A stretch of DNA of 16,871 nt, taken from NCBI GenBank assembly GCA_015501595.1, contig JADNRX010000978.1:1-16871 (forward strand), given 5' to 3'. The position numbers and the translations under genes were made by a program. The notes beneath the pieces were generated by a model. The model saw nothing but the letters and a program-made list of their open reading frames with translations. It did no database searches and was not told the origin of the DNA. The DNA is from Hymenopellis radicata (lineage: Eukaryota > Basidiomycota > Agaricomycetes > Agaricales > Physalacriaceae). Shown in pieces: positions 9,631 to 16,871 of the stretch. Each line of letters starts with the position of its first letter. The stretch's first letter is position 1.

Positions 9631-10166
9631 GAACATGTGAAGAGACAACAGAGGAGCTATGAGGCACACAGGTTCAGAGCTAGATACGAGGAGTAGAGGC
9701 AGCACATTCCTGGCGACCGAAACTCTGATGAATCCAGTAAATCCAGTTGATGGTTTGACGAAGACATGATAAATCACTGTTGGGGGTTGTTTGTGGCAGA
9801 CTCCCATTCCAGGTGCTTCGCGATCAAGTGACATGACCTCTCGCAGCACACTGCTCATGCTAGAACTTCGGTCAAAGTCAATACCATCAGCTTTGACCTA
9901 CGCCCACATGCACATCTTTCAAGTTTCCCCCTTGACCTACAAGAACAGCGCGTCTGAAATAGCCTACACGATGTGTGGTGTCTAATGTCTGTCACTGTCC
10001 CTCTGGCTCGGTTCCGCCTCGCACATGAGTCCCTTGACGTGGTCGCTCTCATATATGACTTTTCTCCCGCGGTTTTCACTGTCAGCAACTCACTACCCCC
10101 CACAACGCCGAGAACTACTGCCGCATCATTCTCACTCGCTTAGTCTCGCATACATCTTCCATTGAG
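9631..10166. other. Intergenic region, no gene seen
   Basis: Short open frames on both strands have no family-like content. The last 100 nt before 10167 are pyrimidine-rich and probably form the promoter and leader of the small downstream gene. Confidence 0.4.
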
Positions 10167-10750
10167 ATGGCTACTTGGCAGGAAACTCCTATCAACCTCG
10201 TAACGCAAAATAGTAACTCGAGGACCGATGGCTGCTCCCCTCCGCAGGGCGAGATGAAAGGTGGCGTTTCATATTTGCTTGTATGTTAATTCTATGCTCG
10301 AACTTGGCGCAGTTTCTTCTGGAAACGGGTGTGAGCAATTCATTACCAGCGAACAACCCCCACCTACAAACTTTGGTGCGCTATCTTCAGGAAAACCAGA
10401 TGCGTCTTACCGAAATGTTACGTGGCGCAGAGGGAGAAGGAAAACATCTCGAAGCTCAATCTGAACGTAGAAAGCAAAGGGATAATCGCCTGAAGGAGGC
10501 AAGTAAGCCCCTACGCCTATGACCCTTTCTAAATATGCCCTTGTCTCATCCTCTGTTTTCGTAGCTGACAGAACTCCGTAACGCTCTCCTTATCGATAAA
10601 CTGATGGACGATGCCCGCGATAAAATCGTTCATCAGAATGGCAAATCTTCGTGGGATGATTTAAGGGCCAACCGTTCCGACGCAGAGTTCCAAGCTTATT
10701 TGGTGGAGGTGACGAAGTTGCCAGAGGGTGCTATTGCGCTCCTGTTGTAG
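10167..10750 (+). CDS. Small charged, coiled-coil-like protein of unknown function
   Basis: Three exons: 10167-10265, 10313-10498 and 10565-10750. They join to 156 codons plus stop with no frame break. The protein starts MATWQETPINLVTQNSNS. From about residue 50 to 120 it is predominantly helical and highly charged (YLQENQMRLTEMLRG, EAQSERRKQRDNRLKELTEL), as in a coiled coil. It continues through a SSWDDLRANRSDAEFQ segment and ends EGAIALLL. The first intron is 47 nt (gtttca...gcgcag). The second is 66 nt and begins GCAAGT after GAG; it is the only donor here that keeps both flanking exons open, because the nearby GTAAGC donor leads to a stop within a few codons. I know no family for it. Support comes from matching splice phases, open exons and a pyrimidine-rich upstream region. 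Confidence 0.6.
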
Positions 10751-11247
10751 CTCCGGATTGAAGTGATTGAGAGAATCATGCTGCAAAGTGGTAGCCAAGA
10801 CAGACGATGTTTTCAGTTTTAAACGTCTGAGGGTCGCCTGAACTCAAATCTCCAGTCGGTATCAGCACCGTCAGATGTCGTATCTTGTATACTAGCGCGA
10901 CGTGTCCTGTCCCTCCAGCCGCGCTCATATTTTGACTTTATCCTGGCTTTATCCAGGTGTTCACGCTGAGAACAACACTCCGGCTACATGCCAAATTCTG
11001 AGCAATAAAGACCAGACAAACAATCCCATCGTTTGCATGATAGACGTCGATAGACCATCGCGGCTTGAACTATAGCAAAGAATCACTGTGATTTCAACTT
11101 ACAATGTACGCTAGTAGAACATATCCATGATCTGACTACAAGACGACGTACCGAAGGTGATCCTAGAATGCACGATTAGACCAGCCCCAATGAAGATAGA
11201 ATGAGACCGACATGAATGCTAAATCACGTCCCAGAGGAAGAAAAACT
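10751..11247. other. Intergenic region, no gene seen
   Basis: No convincing coding frame. It leads into the repeat-bearing block that begins near 11248. Confidence 0.4.
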
Positions 11248-11574
11248 CTCCGAAGAGAGCGAGGGGTTTCCAAAAATTGCTTCAAATAGGCAGCAGACGA
11301 AGAGTAGTCTGAATCGAGTTACATGCACGCATCAACGGCAGTCGAATCGCAGAACGAGTTCGTCACATCCGAAGAAACAAATGCATGCACCGCGAAGTGC
11401 ACTAAAGGACGGACACACACGCAAATTCCATAGAGAGCCCCGTACGCAAGCCAACACCCCACAGACGCGCAACCGGTGTCAACCAAGGCCTGGTGGCGCG
11501 TTCGGTGGAGAAGTGGTCCGTTTTCGAGGGAGGGCGTAGGGAATCAACGTGTTGAAGCAACACATCCTCGATAG
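11248..11574 (+). repeat. Repeat A, copy 1
   Basis: About 325 nt, matched in the same orientation at 12869-13181. The longest exact block is 39 nt (11290-11328 against 12910-12948; it includes agcagacgaagagtagtctg). Other shared blocks are ctccgaagagag, ggcagtcgaatcgc, ttcgtcacatccg and, at the end, cctcgatag. The offset is 1620 nt at the exact block and 1607 nt at the right edge, so small indels have built up. No frame is conserved between the copies, which suggests non-coding DNA. Confidence 0.85.
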
Positions 11575-12316
11575 CCCCCGGTGACAACCTTGAACAAGGT
11601 GGAAGGTTGACGAAAACGAAACTCAGCTTCAACGAGGCGGGGGCATGCTGCCGGGCCGCCACGAGATAAGGGCATGCTGCGCAATATCCCGCACGGTCGT
11701 AGGTGATCCGTGCTACGGTCGTAAGTGATCCGTATCCTCATTGGTGTGAGGCGGAGGAGGGCTGGGTATCCCTCTGAACTGTCGTTCTGCATAATTTCCA
11801 TGGCGGTTAACCAGTGCGCTATGTTTGGCACGATCCGGTGTTTTCACACGGTGCAGGTGGCACATTCCAGGGCACTGAGGCCTGTATGAATCCCGGCATA
11901 GGTAGTAGCCGTGCGTTGTGTTGCAAAATCCCTATGCGTTTCGGCACAGTGCGCTTAGCACGATCTCGACAGCGGTCGTTGCGGTCACCATTCATCGGGT
12001 CGACTGGTATTGTCGGCTTGCGTCTCTTGCGCTTATTGCTTGCTCGTCTTGAGCACCCGGGTGCCTGTATGGGGAGCGCGGTGAGCATAAGGGACGGTAT
12101 GGATAAAGTGGGCGACATACCTTGCCAGCTCGATGCGAGATTGGATTTGGATTCATCCTAGTAAGTAAATCTAGTCAGCACCCGCGCGAAAAGAGGTTAC
12201 TAAGACATACTGGATTGGATCTGGAAGCTGATCTCTCAGTCTTGTATGCATTCTCCGATAAAAGTGGTGTAGGGTGTTGGCATCCGAGGATGATCTGCGC
12301 GTCGAGGACAACGCAG
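11575..12316. other. Spacer between repeats A1 and B1
   Basis: I see no recognisable gene, and it does not obviously match the corresponding spacer of the second copy (13182-13818). It contains the short direct repeats at 11693-11733 and two copies of ggcatgctg (near 11642 and 11671). Confidence 0.4.
11693..11733 (+). repeat. Short tandem repeat, 2 x 19 nt
   Basis: acggtcgtaggtgatccgt (11693-11711) is repeated at 11715-11733 with one difference (g to a) after a 3-nt spacer. Function unknown. Confidence 0.8.
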
Positions 12317-12626
12317 ACCCGCGTTCCGAGGAACGCTCGTGCGCCGGTAGCCCAAGGAAAAAGCGTGTGTGCCGCCCAATCTCTTCGACGGGTTTCAAAC
12401 CATCGACTGCTCGCCCTCCCCAACGAGGATCTTCGGGCATCGAGCAGTCGTGATGCATGTCTGATACGTCGAGTAGCCATCACAGCCAGACCCAGCTAGA
12501 GTCAATCTAGAGAGATTAATACTCAGACCTTACCCGCTCGCAAGGAAGGACGTCGCCGTCTTGTACGGGGCGAGCATCGCGGTTTTTCGTCTGCTGCATG
12601 AAGGTATGAAAGAAACCTGAAACCGG
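12317..12626 (+). repeat. Repeat B, copy 1
   Basis: About 310 nt, matched in the same orientation at 13819-14147, offset about 1502-1520 nt. Shared blocks include tcgtgcgccggtag, ctcagaccttacccgct, gtcttgtacggggcgagcat and ttttcgtctgctgc. It begins with a perfect hairpin (12321-12336) that is also preserved in the second copy. Open frames across it differ between copies, so a conserved protein is unlikely. Confidence 0.85.
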
Positions 12627-12868
12627 CGAATTCCCTTATATCCCCGATTCCACGTGTCCACGTGGCCGCGGCCCCCTACTCCTCGAGTCTCGACTCTCGA
12701 CTGATTCACTGAAGCGAATCAGAACAGTGTAAAGAGTTTCGAATCAAGGCAGAAATTATATTGGAGGTCAACGTCTATCTATCAATGAGATGGGTGGAAA
12801 CACAAGAATATGTAACGTGGAAGAAAAAGAAAGTCAAGTACGTCAACAACAATAAAGATGAGAAGACC
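12627..12868. other. Spacer between repeats B1 and A2
   Basis: It contains two CACGTG palindromes 2 nt apart (12651-12656 and 12659-12664), a TC-rich stretch near 12685-12700, and a 7-bp inverted repeat ctgattc/gaatcag (12701-12707 and 12716-12722). No gene seen. Confidence 0.4.
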
Positions 12869-13181
12869 CTCCGAAGAGAGACGCAATGATTCCAAAATTG
12901 CATCGCATAGCAGCAGACGAAGAGTAGTCTGAATCGAGTTACATGCACACTTCACTGGCAGTCGAATCGCGAACGATTCGTCACATCCGGCGAAGCGATG
13001 GATGCACCGCAAAGCGCACTAGCAAACACAGATATAAACTTCACAGAACCCGTACGCAAACCAGCACTCTAGCGACGACCGGTGTCATTCAAGGCCTCGT
13101 CGTGCGTGGTGAAGATTAAGCTCATCTTTGAAAAGAACGTAGGGCATCACTGCGCGGAAACAACGCAGCTACCCTCGATAG
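12869..13181 (+). repeat. Repeat A, copy 2
   Basis: Direct, diverged copy of 11248-11574, sharing a 39-nt exact block at 12910-12948. It lies about 240 nt after repeat B1, so the order in the window is A1-B1-A2-B2. Confidence 0.85.
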
Positions 13182-13191
13182 TTCTTTCCCC

Positions 13192-13224
13192 GTGGGTGTC
13201 TCATCCGTAAAGTCGGACACCCAC
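13192..13224. repeat. Inverted repeat, 9-bp stem and 15-nt loop
   Basis: gtgggtgtc at 13192-13200 pairs perfectly with gacacccac at 13216-13224. It lies just after the right edge of repeat A2. Confidence 0.8.
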
Positions 13225-13317
13225 ACCAATGAGACCGCTTCAGCGGGTCAAAGGACCCGGCCAAGGTCCTATGGGAGCTTCGTACGAGCTCTTGAGGTTC
13301 CTGGACCGAAGGATGGA

Positions 13318-13345
13318 GGCTACCATGCCCATTGACATGGTAGCC
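13318..13345. repeat. Inverted repeat, 10-bp stem and 8-nt loop
   Basis: ggctaccatg at 13318-13327 pairs perfectly with catggtagcc at 13336-13345. No T-run follows on either strand that would suggest a transcription stop. Confidence 0.8.
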
Positions 13346-13818
13346 GCGCCGTGAAACCATGGTTTTGAGCTGTGCCGAGGAGGCCAGTGAACAGGACACT
13401 GCAGCACCATCCCCAAAGAAACCACACTTTGGAGAACGTTGTAACGCAATGAGAACTGAACCCGACGACTCCAGCACGTGTGCCCAGGGGCACGATCCAG
13501 TTGGCGGTCGGTCACTGTTCTTCTCAATGTGGAAGACAGCTGCGACTGTGAGACGATATTCAGCGACATAAGCAAGACGCGGAAGACCTGACCGACCTTG
13601 GGGTGCCATAAGACAGTCCGACGTGGAGCAGTCTTTAGGATCCTTCGTACTCGACATCAGAACACGCGGTTGTGGAAGTAGGCAGAGAACGACGTACTAG
13701 GATATGGGTGCGGACTTTTGACTCTCCAATCCTGCCATAATCATGAGAGTTTCGCCTTTGGGTTCCAGAGTGCTGATAAGCGACCAGTGACCCATGGTGC
13801 GCCGTAGGTGCGCCATGG

Positions 13819-14147
13819 GCCCGCGTCCGTCGGGACGCGTCGTGCGCCGGTAGTCTATAGAAGAATGCATGTGTGCTGCCCAGTCTCTTCGACAGTTTTC
13901 AAAGCACTGCTTCGTCGCCCTCCCTTGTCAAAAGATCTTGGGGCATTGACGAAACAGTGTTGGCTTTCTGGTATGTCGATTGGCAGTTAACACCAGACCC
14001 AGTAGAGTCAATTCACAGAGAGACAGAACACTCAGACCTTACCCGCTGCGAGAATAGACAAAAAGTCTTGTACGGGGCGAGCATTGCAGTTTTTCGTCTG
14101 CTGCGTGATGGAGGTATTAAAAGAAATCCAGAAAAGGAAATAACCGG
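13819..14147 (+). repeat. Repeat B, copy 2
   Basis: Direct, diverged copy of 12317-12626. It starts with the hairpin gcgtccgtcgggacgc (13823-13838) and ends at the shared ccgg near 14144. A frame of 170 codons from 13873 crosses it but is not preserved in copy 1. Confidence 0.85.
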
Positions 14148-14610
14148 TTTTATGTCCGTCTGCACGTGGCAATCGTGGCGCACCTTTCAAGGATGGTTTC
14201 TCGTCGCGATGAACGGAGAGAAAGATGGAGCTACGATGAGACACGTAGGTAGCGACCCAAAGGTAGCCTTATCACTCCAAAATTATCGCATAATCATCTC
14301 AGCGTCTAGGTGCAGATCAGACTCCGTCTTGCGGGACAGGATAGATCCAAGGTGCAGTTATAATAACCTACGCTCATGGAACTAAGCAACGTTGACAACA
14401 GACTACCACCTCTGAAGATAAAATTGAAGTATCCATCGCGTATTCCCACCTATTCCCACTGGGTGCTCTTTTTTCTGGCACCTTGCACATCTGGAATCAT
14501 TTATCTAACGGTCGAGCGCAAGTGCAGGAAAAGAGGTCGCATTTACGGCGCTCACTCTGCTTCGGCCGAGTATTCCGATCGATCACTTCATACCTTGACC
14601 AGCAACCACA
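14148..14610. other. Upstream region of homoserine dehydrogenase
   Basis: No gene recognised. A very weak resemblance to repeat A (ccaaaatt...tcgcata near 14276-14292) might be the remnant of a third A unit. The last part probably holds the promoter of the downstream gene. Confidence 0.3.
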
Positions 14611-15763
14611 ATGTCTAAAATTCTCGTCGCTGTCGTTGGCGTCGGACTCGTTGGGTCTGAATTCGTTAACCAATTACTATCCGTATCCGACTCCCCATTC
14701 CAACTCATATCTCTAACCTCCTCGAGCCGGACGCTGTTCTCTCCCGAAACACCCATCGGTTCATCATGGAAATCGCAGCTGGCGCTTCCTCAGAAAAAGC
14801 GGATATAACCGCGTTGACTGAAAAGCTGAAGCCGTTGGTCTCCAAGCCAAGGTCGTCGTGGTCGACAACACGTCGTCGGATGACATTGCAGCGCTCTATC
14901 CAGTCTGGTTGAAAGCCGGCATCAGTGTCATTACACCCAACAAAAAGGCGTTCTCTGGTCCGTTGTCTTTGTACCAGGATATCCTGGCTTCAAGCAAAGC
15001 ATCGGGCGCGCGCTTCCTTAACGAGTCTACTGTCGGTGCAGGACTACCCATCATAAACACTCTCAAGAACTGGTCCTTACCGGCGACAAGATCGTCAAAA
15101 TCGAGGGAGTCTTCTTGGGGACAATGAGCTACATCTTCAACCAGTACTCGAATGGCTCACCCGATGGCCCTGCTTTCTCGTCTGTCGTGAGCGAGGCAGG
15201 GAGAAGGGTACACCGTGAGTTGTCTTTTGCTTTCATGAACAGAAACTAAGATTGTTGCAGGAACGTCACCCAGCAGATGATCTCAACGGCTTCGATGTCG
15301 CACGTAAACTCACCATCTAAGCCGGACCATCGCTCCCTCAGTTCCATCCAATCCTTCGCATCCGTTCAAACAGCCTCTCTCATTCCTTCTGCCTCGAAGG
15401 CATTCCCACCGGCGATGAGTTCATCGCTCGTCTGCCCGAGTTCGATGCCCAATTCGACAAGATGCGCAAAGACGCGGCCAAGGCCGAACAGGTCCTCGTT
15501 TCGTCGGTGTCGTGGATCCGGTGAACGGACAGGAAGGCGGGCCTGGAGAGGTATCCCACATCGCATCCATTCGCCACGAGTTTGGGTGGATCAGATAACA
15601 TCGTGCTGTTCCACACCGAACGGTACGGTGCGCGACCCTGATTGTGCAGGGTGCAGGCGCAGGCGCTGCTGTTACAGCGATGGGTGTTTAGGAGATTTAT
15701 TCAAGTGAGTGCTTTCATTCGAGAGGTGTTGAGTTCCTAACGCGAGGCATCAGGCTTGTTTAG
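14611..15763 (+). CDS. HOM6: Homoserine dehydrogenase, reading frame broken by many one-base losses
   Basis: The start MSKILVAVVGVGLVGSEFVN is the NAD(P)-binding Rossmann motif of homoserine dehydrogenase. In order but in changing frames follow VVVVDNTSSDDIAALYP, GISVITPNKKAFSG, NESTVGAGLPIINTLK, IEGVFLGTMSYIFNQYS, the HPADDLNGFDVARKLTI segment, LEGIPTGDEFIARLPEFD, FVGVVDPVNGQ, GGSDNIVLFHTERYG and a Gly/Ala-rich VQGAGAGAAVTAMGV. The end DLFKLV joins across an intron at 15705-15753. Another intron is 15215-15260. The enzyme reduces aspartate semialdehyde to homoserine in threonine/methionine synthesis. Frame jumps occur near 14783, 14845, 15066, 15197, 15207, 15318, 15345, 15397, 15496, 15540, 15638 and 15689. 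Most are explained by loss of one base from a short homopolymer. It is therefore a pseudogene or, more likely, a gene with sequencing errors. Confidence 0.85.
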
Positions 15764-16086
15764 AACCGGAATGAAAAGTGAAGCAGTCAAACTATTACCA
15801 TAGTGACCCGGAGATCATTGTTCGACTGAGAATGGCCGTCCTTTAGCGCTTCAACATAAGTATCAACGCAGGCCCACAAATCAACGTCATGTTCACGCGC
15901 CGAACGGGCATGGAGCGTGTTCCGATGACCTGATACGTACGCGACCCCTGCCTAAGATCGTCCTTTTGGACGAAACTCTCGTGTCTCGTGGTACCGGTCC
16001 GTGTCATTCGTCGAGTCGCCTTTCGACGACACGGTCCGGATGTGTCTTTAAATACTCGCCGTCTGCTGAGCGTCTCTCTGAGCGTG
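15764..16086. other. Promoter region of the GH79 gene
   Basis: It contains an imperfect hairpin at 15999-16034 (outer ccgtg/cacgg, inner tcgtcg/cgacga, with a 4-nt bulge) directly before the TATA-like box. No coding sequence recognised. Confidence 0.4.
16047..16054 (+). promoter_or_regulatory. TATA-like box of the GH79 gene
   Basis: tttaaata lies 33 nt before the ATG at 16087, so the 5' leader would be very short if this box is used. Confidence 0.4.
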
Positions 16087-16871
16087 ATGATGTACGCACC
16101 CTTCAAAGTTGCCCTTTTGGGCGCGTGTTTCTCATCTGCAATGGCGAGCACACTATCAAATCTGACTCTTCCGGGACCTCCAGCTCTGCCATTCAACGCG
16201 TCTCACCATATTCATCCCGCGCTGCATAGCTTTAGTATCGAGACCGCGTTTTGGACGGCTTATATGGGAAATGTCACCCATCCTAGTATTCTCACCAAGA
16301 ACCTCTTGGCGAATCTGAAAGATCGCACGGGACACCAGTGCAAGTGCGGATTGGCGGTATCACGGCCGACTCCACCTTTTGGGACGACAACTTGGATACA
16401 CCGTTGTTCAACTTTGTGACAGAAGGGTGCGTGCTCTTGACGCCGACATAGTCACTGACTATTCTGATACGTCTTAGCGGAGACCTGGTCAACACCACGA
16501 TTGGGCCCGATTTCTGGAAAACATTCGCCGTCCTTCCTGATGATACTGAAATTGTGATGAACCTGGTGCGCTACGAAAGTCGCGTTGGAAGTAACCTGAT
16601 AGTCGAAACCAGAATCTTGACACGGGCATTTACGAAGCCGCGCTGCTGGTGGCTAATGCAACTGTACAAGGCCTCCAACCCGGTCAGCTCATTGCCATGG
16701 AAAGTACGTCTCCCGTTATCCAGCAAGTTCTTCATGTTCACTCCATTTCACGCATGTAGTCGGAAACGAACCAGACCATTACGGCAAATACACCGCACAG
16801 ACCTATGCCGAAACTTGGAAGGTATTTCTTGTCGGGTCAGTTGAGTTACGATAATCTGATGCAGACCTGTA
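16087..16871 (+). CDS. GH79-family glycoside hydrolase (beta-glucuronidase-like), 5' part
   Basis: Exons: 16087-16426, 16478-16565, 16613-16703, 16760-16821 and 16865 to the window edge. An N-terminal signal peptide (MMYAPFKVALLGACFSSAMA) is followed by HPALHSFSIETAFWTAYMGN, KNLLANLKDRTG, VRIGGITADSTFWDD, GPDFWKTFAVLPDDTEIVMN and EIGNEPDHYGKYTAQTYAETW. The F-S-I-E, RIGG and GNEPDHY motifs mark GH79; the Glu in GNEP is the expected acid/base residue. The catalytic nucleophile and the C-terminal beta domain lie beyond the window. The family removes glucuronic or 4-O-methylglucuronic acid from glycans outside the cell. In exon 1 the frame jumps near 16332 (KDRTG to TPVQVRIGG), consistent with one A missing from an aa pair. 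The other exons join in phase. Confidence 0.85.

Larger units (their letters stand above)
13182..13818. other. Spacer between repeats A2 and B2
   Basis: No recognisable gene. A 162-codon minus-strand frame (13169-13657) has no family-like content. Two perfect hairpins lie here: 13192-13200 with 13216-13224 (9 bp) and 13318-13327 with 13336-13345 (10 bp). Confidence 0.4.

Noticed and set aside
11290..12597. 12-nt inverted match gcagcagacgaa (repeat A) / ttcgtctgctgc (repeat B), considered as terminal inverted repeats
   Set aside because: The match does not extend beyond 12 nt, and a match of this length between two 1.5-kb stretches is not far from chance.
11749..13230. Inverted 12-nt match ctcattggtgtg / cacaccaatgag between the two spacers
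   Set aside because: The flanks on both sides show no further inverted similarity, so it is probably chance.
13169..13657. 162-codon minus-strand open frame
   Set aside because: No recognisable motif. It starts inside repeat A2 and spans the two hairpins, and the matching part of copy 1 does not keep it open.
11248..14147. LTR retrotransposon with A or B as the long terminal repeats
   Set aside because: No TG...CA ends, primer-binding site, or gag/pol coding remnants are visible between the copies.
13873..14385. 170-codon plus-strand open frame over repeat B2
   Set aside because: Repeat B1 carries indels relative to it and does not preserve the frame, so coding is unlikely.
1..16871. tRNA genes, CRISPR arrays or prokaryotic operon features
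   Set aside because: None seen. No tRNA T-loop with matching arms was found, and the gene structures are eukaryotic.

Overview
This window is nuclear DNA from a filamentous basidiomycete, most likely an Agaricomycete. The evidence is genes split by many introns of about 45-60 nt, a laccase with 16 introns, a fungal-type BTB/POZ protein, a secreted GH79 glycoside hydrolase and fungal homoserine dehydrogenase. No single-frame ORF shows these genes whole. I rebuilt them by joining exons at splice sites so that family motifs stay in frame.

Layout. 1-484: 3' end of a short-chain dehydrogenase/reductase (SDR). About 890-1200: decayed, internally deleted SDR copy. 1350-2333: BTB/POZ gene. 2776-5592: RecQ helicase of the RECQ1 type, about 713 residues in 14 exons, one of them a 6-nt micro-exon. 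5849-8220 (minus strand): complete laccase, 17 exons and 515 residues, facing RecQ tail to tail. About 8530-9630: probable unrecognised gene with a broken frame. 10167-10750: small charged, coiled-coil-like protein of 156 residues with a GC-AG intron. 11248-14147: gene-poor block holding two diverged copies of an A-B repeat pair about 1.5-1.6 kb apart. 14611-15763: homoserine dehydrogenase with a much-broken frame. 16087-16871: 5' part of a GH79 glycoside hydrolase that runs off the window.

The genes do not form an obvious cluster or pathway. Laccase (phenol oxidation, lignin or pigment chemistry) and GH79 (removal of glucuronic acid from polysaccharides) are both secreted and fit a plant-biomass lifestyle. 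Homoserine dehydrogenase is threonine/methionine biosynthesis, RecQ is DNA repair, and the SDR and BTB genes belong to expanded basidiomycete families.

The strongest unexpected signal is that several genes (BTB, RecQ, the unknown gene, homoserine dehydrogenase, GH79) are knocked out of frame by single missing bases, mostly where one base of a short homopolymer appears lost. This points to uncorrected sequencing indels, at least in part, rather than to five independent pseudogenes. Biological points worth a look are the laccase axial methionine, the RecQ micro-exon and non-GT donors, and the A-B repeat with a hairpin preserved by a paired change. I see no convincing new multi-gene system.
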